Origin: Polynucleobacter sp. AP-Titi-500A-B4
GTDB taxonomy: Bacteria > Pseudomonadota > Gammaproteobacteria > Burkholderiales > Burkholderiaceae
Assembly (NCBI RefSeq): GCF_018688095.1
Contig: NZ_CP061311.1
Coordinates: 804,861-868,860, forward strand
Direction of reading: 5' to 3'
Length of the DNA stretch: 64,000 nt
Shown: piece by piece, positions 25,313 to 34,217 of the stretch
Position numbering within the stretch: position 1 is the stretch's first letter
Layout: each line of letters opens with the position of its first letter
The notes under the pieces: generated by a model
The model's input: the letters and a program-made list of their open reading frames with translations, nothing else
Databases searched by the model: none
Told to the model about the DNA's origin: nothing
Made by a program: the position numbers and the translations under genes

Positions 25313-26626
25313 ATGATTGAATCGGACATCAAGGCAAAACTCTCGTTTTCGGATGGAACACCAGATATTGATCTGCCAATTTACAAAGGGACAGTCGGTC
25401 CTGATGTAATCGACATTCGTAAGCTCTATGGTCAGACTGGTAAGTTCACTTATGACTCCGGTTTCCTTTCTACTGCCTCATGCAATAGCAAAATTACCTA
25501 CATCGATGGCGATAAGGGTGAGTTGCTCTATCGAGGCTATCCCATTGAAGACTTAGCGCACAACTGCGACTTCTTGGAAACTTGCTATCTCTTGATCAAT
25601 GGCGAGTTACCAAACGCGACTGAGAAAAAAGATTTTGAAAATATGGTCATGCACCACACCATGGTTCATGAGCAAATGCAATTCTTCTTGCGTGGTTTCC
25701 GTCGTGATGCGCATCCAATGTCTGTATTGACAGGCTTAGTGGGCGCAATGGCAGCTTTCTACCACGATGAAATTGACTACAGCGATCCACATGCTCGTGA
25801 AGTGGCGCAAATTCGTTTAATCGCAAAGATGCCTACCTTGGTAGCCATGTCTTACAAGTATTCAGTAGGACAACCATTTATCTACCCTGATAATTCTTTG
25901 TCATACACCGCTAACTTTATGCGCATGATGTTCGCAACGCCGTGTGAGCCTTACAAAGTAAATCCAGTATTGGTTCGCGCATTGGATCGCATCTTTATTT
26001 TGCATGCTGACCATGAACAGAATGCTTCTACTTCAACCGTCCGTTTGTGTGGCTCTTCTGGCACAAACCCATTTGCGGCAATCTCTGCTGGTATCGCTTG
26101 CCTTTGGGGCCCAGCCCACGGTGGTGCAAACGAAGCTTGCTTAGATATGTTGAATCAAATCCAAGCAAATGGAGGAGTGGAGAAAATTGGTGAGTTCATC
26201 GCTCAAGTCAAAGATAAGAACTCTAGTGTTCGCTTAATGGGCTTTGGTCACCGCGTCTATAAGAACTTTGATCCACGTGCAAAACTCATGCGTGAAACTT
26301 GCTATGAAGTATTGAACGAACTTGGTCTGCAAGATGATCCATTGTTTAAATTGGCAATGACACTTGAAAAGATTGCTTTGGAAGACGAATACTTCGTTAG
26401 CCGTAAACTCTATCCAAACGTAGACTTCTACTCTGGTATCGTTCAGCGCGCGCTTGGCATTCCAACCGAAATGTTTACCTGCATCTTCGCTTTGGCAAGA
26501 ACAGTAGGCTGGATTGCTCAGTGGGAAGAAATGATTACCGATTCTGAGTACAAGATTGGACGTCCGCGTCAGTTGTATGTTGGTGAAACCACACGTAAGG
26601 TTCCCAATATTTCCGTTCGTAAATAA
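25313..26626 (+). CDS. gltA: Citrate synthase, type II
   Basis: A 437-residue enzyme condensing acetyl-CoA and oxaloacetate. The N-terminal beta domain, HADHEQNASTSTVRLCGSSGTN (shortened), GPAHGGANEACLDML with the first catalytic His, and MGFGHRVYKNFDPRA with the second, are all present. Length fits the hexameric, NADH-sensitive Gram-negative type. It lies 82 bases after sdhE and may be read from the sdh promoter or its own; no convincing own promoter was seen. Confidence 0.97.
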   Translation: MIESDIKAKLSFSDGTPDIDLPIYKGTVGPDVIDIRKLYGQTGKFTYDSGFLSTASCNSKITYIDGDKGELLYRGYPIEDLAHNCDFLETCYLLINGELPNATEKKDFENMVMHHTMVHEQMQFFLRGFRRDAHPMSVLTGLVGAMAAFYHDEIDYSDPHAREVAQIRLIAKMPTLVAMSYKYSVGQPFIYPDNSLSYTANFMRMMFATPCEPYKVNPVLVRALDRIFILHADHEQNASTSTVRLCGSSGTNPFAAISAGIACLWGPAHGGANEACLDMLNQIQANGGVEKIGEFIAQVKDKNSSVRLMGFGHRVYKNFDPRAKLMRETCYEVLNELGLQDDPLFKLAMTLEKIALEDEYFVSRKLYPNVDFYSGIVQRALGIPTEMFTCIFALARTVGWIAQWEEMITDSEYKIGRPRQLYVGETTRKVPNISVRK

Positions 26627-26643
26627 GGGTTTTAAGGACACGC

Positions 26644-28053
26644 ATGTCTCGTACGCTTTATGACAAATTGTGGGATGACCACGTTGTTTACTCCGAAGAG
26701 GATGGCACAGCCACGATCTATATCGACCGTCAGTTGCTCCACGAGGTAACCAGCCCTCAGGCATTTGAGGGTTTAAATTTGGCTGGTCGTCCAGTTTGGC
26801 GTATCTCTGCCAACTTGGCAGTGTCTGATCACAACGTACCAACAACAGATCGCTCAGAGGGTATTGCGGATCCTATATCAAAGTTGCAAGTTGATACCTT
26901 GGATCAAAACTGCGATGCATTCGGTATTACGCAATACAAGATGAACGATACCCGCCAAGGGATTGTTCACGTCATCGGACCAGAGCAGGGTGCGACCTTG
27001 CCTGGTATGACTGTGGTTTGTGGTGATTCGCATACCAGCACACACGGTGCTTTCGGTGCTTTGGCTTTTGGTATTGGAACATCGGAAGTTGAGCATGTTC
27101 TAGCAACCCAAACATTGCTCATGAAAAAGAGCAAAAATATGTTGGTACGCGTAGACGGTCGTTTGCAGCCAGGTTCTACTGCAAAAGATATTGTCTTAGC
27201 GGTCATCGGCAAGATTGGAACTGCAGGCGGAACGGGTTACACCATTGAGTTTGCTGGTGAAGCGATTCGTAATTTATCTATGGAAGGTCGCATGACCCTC
27301 TGCAACATGGCGATTGAAGCGGGCGCACGTTCTGGCTTAGTCGCAGTTGATGAAACCACAATTGAATACATTCAAGGTCGTCCATATGCACCGAAAGGCC
27401 CAGCGCTATTGCAAGCAATGCAGTACTGGAGAACCTTGCATTCTGATGCGGACGCGAAGTTTGATGCTGTAGTCGAATTGCGCGCAGAAGAAATTGCGCC
27501 ACAAGTAACTTGGGGAACATCTCCTGAGATGGTACTTTCGATCAGTGACCGTGTTCCTGATCCAGAAAAAGAGCGCGATCCAAATAAACGTTCAGCTATG
27601 GAGCGTGCTTTGGAGTATATGAATCTCATTCCAAATACACCGCTGAGTAGTATCTCTGTAGACAAAGTATTTATTGGCTCATGTACAAATAGTCGGATTG
27701 AAGATATTCGTGCTGCTGCCAAAGTGGTGGATCGCATTGGTAAAAAGGTAGCGGCTAATGTGAAGTTGGCATTAGTAGTGCCTGGCTCTGGTTTGGTCAA
27801 AGCCCAAGCTGAGCGTGAAGGTTTAGATCGCATTTTTAAGGCCGCTGGCTTTGAATGGCGTGAGCCTGGTTGCTCCATGTGTTTGGCGATGAATGCCGAT
27901 CGATTAGAACCTGGTGAGCGTTGTGCGTCCACTTCTAACCGGAACTTTGAAGGTCGCCAAGGTAATGGCGGTCGTACCCATTTGGTGAGTCCAGCAATGG
28001 CAGCCGCCGCTGCAATTGAAGGTCACTTTGTTGACATTCGCAAGATTTCATAA
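26644..28053 (+). CDS. leuC: 3-isopropylmalate dehydratase large subunit
   Basis: A 469-residue aconitase-family protein that with LeuD isomerises isopropylmalate in leucine synthesis. The iron-sulfur cysteines are in SCTNSR and in GCSMCLAMN; VCGDSHTSTHGAFGALAFG is the active-site loop. It begins 17 bases after gltA, so the leucine genes may be joined to the TCA operon. A small lipoprotein gene separates it from leuD. Confidence 0.97.
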   Translation: MSRTLYDKLWDDHVVYSEEDGTATIYIDRQLLHEVTSPQAFEGLNLAGRPVWRISANLAVSDHNVPTTDRSEGIADPISKLQVDTLDQNCDAFGITQYKMNDTRQGIVHVIGPEQGATLPGMTVVCGDSHTSTHGAFGALAFGIGTSEVEHVLATQTLLMKKSKNMLVRVDGRLQPGSTAKDIVLAVIGKIGTAGGTGYTIEFAGEAIRNLSMEGRMTLCNMAIEAGARSGLVAVDETTIEYIQGRPYAPKGPALLQAMQYWRTLHSDADAKFDAVVELRAEEIAPQVTWGTSPEMVLSISDRVPDPEKERDPNKRSAMERALEYMNLIPNTPLSSISVDKVFIGSCTNSRIEDIRAAAKVVDRIGKKVAANVKLALVVPGSGLVKAQAEREGLDRIFKAAGFEWREPGCSMCLAMNADRLEPGERCASTSNRNFEGRQGNGGRTHLVSPAMAAAAAIEGHFVDIRKIS

Positions 28054-28064
28054 AGGTAAGCAAG

Positions 28065-28274
28065 ATGAAATTTTCTTCAGTCTCATTGATTTCTAGATTA
28101 GCCCTTGTTGCTATTGTAGGTTTGATTATTTCTGCATGCACTAGCACTATGGAGGGTATGGGAAAAGATTTGCAAACCATGGGTAATGCGATGGGCGGAT
28201 CTGGTGCAAATTCAACTCAGCAGAATCAATCTCAAACGAAGGGTAAGGACGTTGTCGTTACTCCTGTGAAGTAA
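28065..28274 (+). CDS. Entericidin-like small lipoprotein
   Basis: A 69-residue protein with a lipoprotein signal peptide: hydrophobic core LALVAIVGLIISAC with the lipobox cysteine at residue 25. The mature part is short, polar and Ser/Gln-rich, with GMGKDLQTMGNAMGG like the entericidin EcnA/B family. Entericidins are tiny outer-membrane-bound proteins linked to osmotic stress and programmed lysis. It lies 11 bases after leuC and 32 before leuD, inside a biosynthetic operon. A role in leucine synthesis is unlikely; conserved position in relatives would show that it is a real gene. Confidence 0.78.
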   Translation: MKFSSVSLISRLALVAIVGLIISACTSTMEGMGKDLQTMGNAMGGSGANSTQQNQSQTKGKDVVVTPVK

Positions 28275-28306
28275 ACCAACAGTACATTTAGAGTCAAAGC
28301 AGAATC

Positions 28307-28954
28307 ATGGAAAAATTTACGGTATACAAAGGTTTGGTTGCTCCGTTAAATCGTGAGAACGTGGATACCGACGCCATCATCCCAAAACAGTTTTTGAAGT
28401 CGATTAAGAAGACAGGTTTTGGTCAAAACTTATTTGATGAATGGCGTTACTTAGATCATGGCGAGCCTGGTCAAGATTGCAGTAATCGCCCAATTAATCC
28501 TGACTTCGTGCTGAATCAGCCTCGCTATAAAGGTGCCGGCATTCTTTTGGCCCGCAAAAATTTTGGTTGCGGAAGTTCCCGTGAACATGCCCCTTGGGCA
28601 TTGGATCAGTTTGGCTTTAGAGCGGTAATTGCTCCGAGTTTTGCTGACATTTTCTACAACAACTGTTTCAAAAACGGCCTTTTACCGATCGTTTTGACGG
28701 AAATTCAGGTTGACCACCTTTTCAATGAAACCATGGCATTTAATGGCTATCAGTTGACTATTGACCTGGAGGCACAGCAGGTCATCACCCCCGATGGCAC
28801 GGCTTATAGCTTCGATGTAGCCCCATTTAGGAAGTATTGCCTCCTCAATGGTCTGGACGATATTGGCTTAACTCTGCGTCATGCAGATAAAATTAAGGCT
28901 TATGAAGCTGAGCGCATCCTCAAGATGCCTTGGCTTGCAACTCAATTGCCGTAA
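28307..28954 (+). CDS. leuD: 3-isopropylmalate dehydratase small subunit
   Basis: A 215-residue swivelling-domain partner of LeuC. Marks: NRENVDTDAIIPKQFLK near the N-terminus and ARKNFGCGSSREHAPWAL at the active site. Length is normal for the proteobacterial form. It is followed after 23 bases by leuB. Confidence 0.97.
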   Translation: MEKFTVYKGLVAPLNRENVDTDAIIPKQFLKSIKKTGFGQNLFDEWRYLDHGEPGQDCSNRPINPDFVLNQPRYKGAGILLARKNFGCGSSREHAPWALDQFGFRAVIAPSFADIFYNNCFKNGLLPIVLTEIQVDHLFNETMAFNGYQLTIDLEAQQVITPDGTAYSFDVAPFRKYCLLNGLDDIGLTLRHADKIKAYEAERILKMPWLATQLP

Positions 28955-28977
28955 TTTTGTAGATTTAAAGGCCTTTC

Positions 28978-30048
28978 ATGAAAATTGCAGTTCTCCCGGG
29001 CGATGGGATCGGCCCGGAAATCGTTGCTCAAGCCGTTCGCATACTTCAAGCGCTTGGCCCAAAGTTTGATTTAGAAGAGGCCCCCGTTGGTGGGGCTGCT
29101 TATGACGTGGCTGGTCACCCATTGCCACCAGCAACTCTAGAGTTAGCTAAAAAAGCAGACGCCATTTTGTTTGGCGCAGTCGGCGACTGGAAATATGACA
29201 CCTTGGCTCGTGAGCTGCGTCCTGAGCAGGCCATCTTAGGGCTGCGCAAACACTTAGAGTTGTTTGCCAACTTTAGACCAGCCATTTGCTATCCAGAACT
29301 CACCTCAGCCTCAAGCCTGAAACCAGAAATTATTGGCGGCTTAGATATTTTGATCGTACGTGAACTGAACGGTGATATTTACTTTGGTCAACCACGTGGT
29401 ATTCGCACTTCAGAGTTGCCATTGTTCAAAGGTGCTCGAGAGGGTTTTGACACCATGCACTATAGCGAGCCAGAAGTAGAGCGCATTGGTCATGTTGCCT
29501 TTGAAGCGGCCCGCAAGCGGGGTAAAAAAGTATGTAGCGTCGATAAGGCTAATGTCTTAGAGACTTCACAGCTTTGGCGTGAGGTGATGATTCGAGTATC
29601 CAAAGACTATCCAGATGTAGAGTTATCCCATATGTATGTGGATAACGCAGCAATGCAATTGGTTAAAGCGCCTAAGGCGTTTGATGTTGTGGTGACTGGC
29701 AATCTTTTTGGCGACATCTTGTCTGATGAGGCGGCGATGCTGACTGGTTCCATCGGTATGTTGCCTTCTGCTTCATTGGATAAGAACAACAAAGGTTTGT
29801 ATGAGCCGAGCCACGGTTCGGCACCGGATATCGCTGGTAAAGGGATTGCGAATCCTTTGGCAACGATTCTGTCTGCAGCAATGATGTTGCGTTATTCCTT
29901 AGGCATGCCTGCAGAAGCAGATCGTATTGAACAAGCGGTCCAAAAGGTATTGGCACAAGGGTTGCGAACTGCTGATATTTATACCGAGGGCACCCAAAAG
30001 GTATCTACAGTACAAATGGGTGATGCAGTAGTTGCGGCACTTGCTTAA
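28978..30048 (+). CDS. leuB: 3-isopropylmalate dehydrogenase
   Basis: A 356-residue NAD enzyme that oxidises and decarboxylates 3-isopropylmalate. It starts MKIAVLPGDGIGPEI; VRELNGDIYFGQPRG, the catalytic YSEPEVERI region, DKANVLETS, and NLFGDILSDEAAMLTGSIGM (metal and NAD site) are all present. It is 35 bases upstream of asd. Confidence 0.97.
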   Translation: MKIAVLPGDGIGPEIVAQAVRILQALGPKFDLEEAPVGGAAYDVAGHPLPPATLELAKKADAILFGAVGDWKYDTLARELRPEQAILGLRKHLELFANFRPAICYPELTSASSLKPEIIGGLDILIVRELNGDIYFGQPRGIRTSELPLFKGAREGFDTMHYSEPEVERIGHVAFEAARKRGKKVCSVDKANVLETSQLWREVMIRVSKDYPDVELSHMYVDNAAMQLVKAPKAFDVVVTGNLFGDILSDEAAMLTGSIGMLPSASLDKNNKGLYEPSHGSAPDIAGKGIANPLATILSAAMMLRYSLGMPAEADRIEQAVQKVLAQGLRTADIYTEGTQKVSTVQMGDAVVAALA

Positions 30049-30083
30049 TCATTTCGTAAATATATTCATTAAATAGTTAAATC

Positions 30084-31241
30084 ATGGCAAATACAAAGAC
30101 ACCATTGGTAGGTTTAGTTGGCTGGCGTGGAATGGTTGGTAGCGTTCTCATGGAGCGCATGCTCGCCGAGAAAGATTTTGATCTGATTGAGCCTGTTTTC
30201 TTTAGCACCAGTCAAGCAGGTGGTGAAGTACCTTTACTCAACGGCAAAAAAGTCACCAAGAGTGAAAGCACTTTGCAAGATGCGAATGACATCAAGGCAT
30301 TGTCCCGCTGTGACATTATTTTGACTTGCCAAGGCGGCGACTACACCAATGAGATCTTCCCTAAGCTGCGTGCAGCAGGTTGGGCTGGTCACTGGATTGA
30401 TGCTGCGAGCGCATTACGCATGAAAGACGATGCAGTATTAATTCTGGATCCGGTCAATCGACCAGTGATTGATAAAGCCTTGGCTGCTGGTGGTAAGAAC
30501 TGGATTGGTAGTAACTGCACAGTCAGTTTGATGATGATGGCGATGGGTGGCCTGGTAAAGGCTGACATGGTTGAGTGGATTAGCGCGATGACTTACCAAG
30601 CGGCTTCTGGTGCTGGTGCGCAGAATATGCGTGAGTTGCTTTTGCAAATGGGCGCATTGCGTGACAGCGTTGCTACAGAGTTAGCGGATCCTTCTTCTTG
30701 GATTTTAGATATTGATCGTAAAGTCACTGAGACATTGCGTTCTCCTGATTTTCCGAAAAAGAATTTCCGTAACACCGCTTTGGCTGGCAGCCTGATCCCA
30801 TGGATCGATGTGCCAGTTGAAAATGGCCAAACCAAAGAAGAATGGAAGGGTGGCGCTGAGTTCAATAAGATCTTGGGTCGTCCGGCATTCCGTACCCCTG
30901 GCAGCATTCCAATTGATGGTCTCTGTGTGCGTGTTGGTGCAATGCGCTGCCACTCACAAGGTTTAACTGTGAAGCTCAAGAAAGATATCTCACTTAAGGA
31001 AATTGAAACGATCTTGGCTAACGATAACCAGTGGGTCAAGGTAGTGCCAAACGATCGTGAAACGACCGAGCGTGACTTGTCACCCGCGGCAGTGAGCGGG
31101 ACATTGACTGTGCCTATTGGTCGTTTGCATAAATTGGCAATGGGCCCTGAGTACCTTGGTGCATTTACGGTTGGCGATCAATTGTTATGGGGTGCAGCTG
31201 AGCCATTGCGTCGCATGCTACGCATTTTGCTCGAGAGCTAA
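30084..31241 (+). CDS. asd: Aspartate-semialdehyde dehydrogenase
   Basis: A 385-residue NADPH enzyme on the route to lysine, threonine, methionine and diaminopimelate. The nucleotide motif GLVGWRGMVGSVLMERM (residues 9-25) and the catalytic cysteine C145 in GSNCTVSLMM are typical of the Gram-negative long form; YQAASGAGAQNMRELL follows. It leads the conserved asd-fimV-truA run and is 9 bases from the fimV-like gene. Confidence 0.97.
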   Translation: MANTKTPLVGLVGWRGMVGSVLMERMLAEKDFDLIEPVFFSTSQAGGEVPLLNGKKVTKSESTLQDANDIKALSRCDIILTCQGGDYTNEIFPKLRAAGWAGHWIDAASALRMKDDAVLILDPVNRPVIDKALAAGGKNWIGSNCTVSLMMMAMGGLVKADMVEWISAMTYQAASGAGAQNMRELLLQMGALRDSVATELADPSSWILDIDRKVTETLRSPDFPKKNFRNTALAGSLIPWIDVPVENGQTKEEWKGGAEFNKILGRPAFRTPGSIPIDGLCVRVGAMRCHSQGLTVKLKKDISLKEIETILANDNQWVKVVPNDRETTERDLSPAAVSGTLTVPIGRLHKLAMGPEYLGAFTVGDQLLWGAAEPLRRMLRILLES

Positions 31242-31250
31242 AACCCACTG

Positions 31251-32636
31251 ATGTTGCGCGCCACCCAACTTCGCTTCTTAAAAGCGCTTTGCTTTGTTTG
31301 GCTAAGTTCGGCATGCACAGCCTGGGCAGTATCACTCGGCTCGCCTCAACTACAGTCTCGCCCTGGTGAACCGTTGCGAGTAGAGATACCGATTCGCATC
31401 AGTGCAGATGAGCAGGGCGCTCTAGATTCCCTCAAAGTCGCATTACCCAATAAAGCTGCTTATGAGCGTTTAGGTGCCTCACAAAAGATTCTGGATCTTA
31501 ATCCTCAGGCGATGGTGTATCGCAATCGCGCTGAACAACTCGTGGTCCTGGTTGAAACGGTGAACTCAGTTCCCATGACGGATGATCCATTCTTAGATCT
31601 CTTGGTGAATCTGAATTGGGCTAGCGGCAGCATTACTAAAACATTTACCTTATTAATCGGTGACGCCCAAAAGGTCATCGTTAAACCTGGGCAAACTTTA
31701 TCTGAGATTGCTGCACTCATGGCGCCACAGTTAGAGGGCGCAACGCTTGATCAAGCCATTATGGCTTTATATAAGGCGAATCCAGATGCATTTGCGAGTG
31801 GCAGCATTAATCGTTTGGCTGCCGGTGTAGAACTCAATAAGCCAAGCCAGGCACTCTTGCGCTCGATTAGCCCTGCCGAAGCCAATCAGTTTGTTGCTGA
31901 TGCGAATGAAGAGTGGCGCTCTGAACAGGATGCGAAAGGGGTAGCTGGCGGAGCTAAATCAGGCACATCCAAATCTGCTGATATTACAGCGAAAGATCGT
32001 TTGAAGATTGGTTCTAGTGCCGAAGGTAATGAGGAAGAGCGTCGTTATACAGAAAACCTCGTTGCTCAAGAGAGAGAGTTAGAGCAAGCTAAGGCGCGGG
32101 TTGCAGAACTGGAAAAAAATATTGCTGACTTGCAACGCCTCTTAGAAAAATCGAAAGATAAAAAAGCAGTTGATAACAACTTTGGTCTAGGTGGCTTTGG
32201 CCCTGCAATCTTGGCAGTCGGCCTCATCGGATTAACAGGGCTTTTATTGTGGGGTTTAGCTCGCAATGCCCGCCGCACCGAACAACCAACATTTGTAGGA
32301 TCTGGCACAAGCCATGGAAAGGTAGCACCATCAACGCCATTTGAAATGCCTGAGCGCGCCAAGGCTTTATTTGCTGGAATTGATCTTGATCTCTCTAAAC
32401 CAGCTAAAGAAGTTCCAGTTGAAGTTGCACAATTTATTCCCGCTGCTGAAGGTAATCCTTTGGCAGAGACATTGCGAGTCAAACTCAATTTGGCGCGTGC
32501 CTACATCACGATCGAAGACTTTACGGCTGCTAAGAAGTCATTAGAAGAAGTGCTGCGTATTAGTAACTCTGTAGATCCAGCAATTACCATTGAAGCACAA
32601 GGATTGTTGTCTGAGCTCTCCCATCGTCAAGCCTAG
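31251..32636 (+). CDS. fimV: FimV-like LysM/TPR membrane protein
   Basis: A 461-residue cell-envelope protein of the FimV/HubP type that organises type IV pili or polar proteins. In order: signal peptide (1-26), periplasmic beta-rich N-terminal domain (27-135), a LysM-like peptidoglycan-binding region (141-198, KVIVKPGQTLSEIAALM), a coiled coil (263-305), one transmembrane helix (313-336) and a cytoplasmic TPR-like end (LNLARAYITIEDFTAAKKSLEE). It is shorter than Pseudomonas FimV, lacking the long acidic cytoplasmic region. The position between asd and truA is conserved in betaproteobacteria. Confidence 0.88.
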   Translation: MLRATQLRFLKALCFVWLSSACTAWAVSLGSPQLQSRPGEPLRVEIPIRISADEQGALDSLKVALPNKAAYERLGASQKILDLNPQAMVYRNRAEQLVVLVETVNSVPMTDDPFLDLLVNLNWASGSITKTFTLLIGDAQKVIVKPGQTLSEIAALMAPQLEGATLDQAIMALYKANPDAFASGSINRLAAGVELNKPSQALLRSISPAEANQFVADANEEWRSEQDAKGVAGGAKSGTSKSADITAKDRLKIGSSAEGNEEERRYTENLVAQERELEQAKARVAELEKNIADLQRLLEKSKDKKAVDNNFGLGGFGPAILAVGLIGLTGLLLWGLARNARRTEQPTFVGSGTSHGKVAPSTPFEMPERAKALFAGIDLDLSKPAKEVPVEVAQFIPAAEGNPLAETLRVKLNLARAYITIEDFTAAKKSLEEVLRISNSVDPAITIEAQGLLSELSHRQA

Positions 32637-32645
32637 GGTTGAGCG

Positions 32646-33473
32646 ATGCGAATAGCGCTTGGCCTCCAATACGATGGTAGTTCCTATGCTGGCTGGCAAG
32701 TTCAGCACAATCACAATACCGTTCAAGCAGAATTAGAAAAAGCGATCGCCGCCTTTATTGGTGAGGAAGCAAAAAACTTTCCGGTGCACACCATCACTGC
32801 AGGCAGAACGGATGCAGGTGTCCATGCCCTAGGGCAGGTTGTTCATTTCGATACCCAGGTAGAGCGTGAAGATTTTTCTTGGGTAAGGGGAGTCAATTCT
32901 TTTTTACCAGGCTCAATCGTCGTCAATTGGGCAAAAGTCGTTCCTGAAGAATTTAGTGCACGCTTCTCTGCATTTGAACGTACTTATATTTATGCATTGC
33001 ATGGAGGACCATGTCGCTCGCCGATGATGAATGAACGTGCAGGCTATGTTCTGCTGCCACCCAATCAATGGTTTGATCTCGATGCCATGAAAGAGGCAGC
33101 TAAATGCCTCATCGGTGAACATGATTTCACTTCATTTAGATCTTCGGAATGCCAAAGTAAGACCCCCGTCAAAACCATATATGCGATTGATATTATTTCG
33201 GATGAGCCTTGGTTATATTTTCGGATTCGAGGCAATGCGTTTTTACATCACATGGTGCGCAATCTTGTTGGTAGTTTTTTGCAGATTGGCCGTGGCAGAC
33301 AAAAGCCAGAATGGATGGCTGAGTTATTGGCAGCCAAGGATCGTCATTTTGCTGCCCCCACTTTTATGCCCGATGGCCTATATTTGACTAAGATCGCTTA
33401 TCCAGAAGAATTTGATATTCCTGCGCCCTGGATTGAAAACTCTTGGTTGCCAGCCAAGGTAACAGGCAAATAG
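32646..33473 (+). CDS. truA: tRNA pseudouridine(38-40) synthase
   Basis: A 275-residue enzyme that makes pseudouridine at positions 38-40 of the tRNA anticodon arm. It starts MRIALGLQYDGSSYAGWQ, with the catalytic aspartate D56 in TAGRTDAGVHALGQ; HHMVRNLVGSFLQIGRG lies in the C-terminal half. It is between fimV (9 bases) and trpF (36 bases) as in other Burkholderiales. Confidence 0.96.
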   Translation: MRIALGLQYDGSSYAGWQVQHNHNTVQAELEKAIAAFIGEEAKNFPVHTITAGRTDAGVHALGQVVHFDTQVEREDFSWVRGVNSFLPGSIVVNWAKVVPEEFSARFSAFERTYIYALHGGPCRSPMMNERAGYVLLPPNQWFDLDAMKEAAKCLIGEHDFTSFRSSECQSKTPVKTIYAIDIISDEPWLYFRIRGNAFLHHMVRNLVGSFLQIGRGRQKPEWMAELLAAKDRHFAAPTFMPDGLYLTKIAYPEEFDIPAPWIENSWLPAKVTGK

Positions 33474-33509
33474 GCTGCCCATGCCTTACGAAGGCCTTAT
33501 CATTCCTTT

Positions 33510-34187
33510 ATGGGCTTACTGACATACTCTCCGGGTCGTACCCGGGTCAAAATCTGCGGTTTAAAGACCTCAGCAGATATCGATGCAGCTGTTTTGGCTG
33601 GAGTCGATGCTGTCGGCTTTGTCTTTTACCCACCCAGCTTGAGGGCTGTCAGCCCGAATATCGCTGCCCAGCTCATTTCTAGGCTTCCAGCGGGGATTGA
33701 TGCCGTTGGATTGCTTGTAAACGCCACAGACGAGGAGTTTGCCGCTATTCGGGCGGCTGCCTCCATCACCTTATGGCAGTTTCATGGGGATGAAACCCCC
33801 GAAAGATGCGTCCAATTAGCTCAAGGTGAGCCCTGGATGAAGGCTGCCCGTGTTGGAGCAGGCTTCGCGTTTGACGATTTTTCCCTACAATACAAGGATG
33901 CAAACGCTTTTCTGCTGGATGCCCTCGTCGAGGGATATGGTGGCGGAGGCGTTCCTTTTGATTGGCAAGGAATTCCGCAGACATGGGTAAGCGAAAACGC
34001 GCCTCGGGTCGTTTTGAGTGGTGGATTGAACACGCACAACGTGGGCGAGGCGATTGCTCGCCTGCATCCTTGTGCAGTTGACGTCAGTAGTGGCGTAGAA
34101 AGCAGCAGGGGTGTCAAAGATCCTGCGCTCATGGCTGAGTTTGTCAAAGCAGTGCGCGCAGCAGATGCCAAAGCATCATCCCAATAA
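33510..34187 (+). CDS. trpF: Phosphoribosylanthranilate isomerase
   Basis: A 225-residue TIM-barrel enzyme of tryptophan synthesis. RVKICGLKT with the catalytic cysteine is at the N-terminus; FVFYPPSLRAVSP, QFHGDE, LLDALVEGYGGGGVPFDW (partly) and LSGGLNTHNVGEAI follow, and DVSSGVESSRGVKD closes the barrel. The ATG at 33510 has no strong Shine-Dalgarno site. It is followed after 30 bases by trpB, forming trpFBA without other trp genes, the usual split in Burkholderiales. Confidence 0.96.
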   Translation: MGLLTYSPGRTRVKICGLKTSADIDAAVLAGVDAVGFVFYPPSLRAVSPNIAAQLISRLPAGIDAVGLLVNATDEEFAAIRAAASITLWQFHGDETPERCVQLAQGEPWMKAARVGAGFAFDDFSLQYKDANAFLLDALVEGYGGGGVPFDWQGIPQTWVSENAPRVVLSGGLNTHNVGEAIARLHPCAVDVSSGVESSRGVKDPALMAEFVKAVRAADAKASSQ

Positions 34188-34217
34188 TTTGCTGTAGATA
34201 AATCAAAAGAGGTAGCT

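Noticed and set aside
26234..26845. Antisense frame of about 200 codons across the gltA-leuC junction
   Set aside because: It lies opposite two clear housekeeping genes, matches no family I recognise and lacks a start context.
34188..34217. Tryptophan attenuator before trpB or trpF
   Set aside because: The gaps are short, with no Trp-rich leader peptide and no terminator/antiterminator pair.
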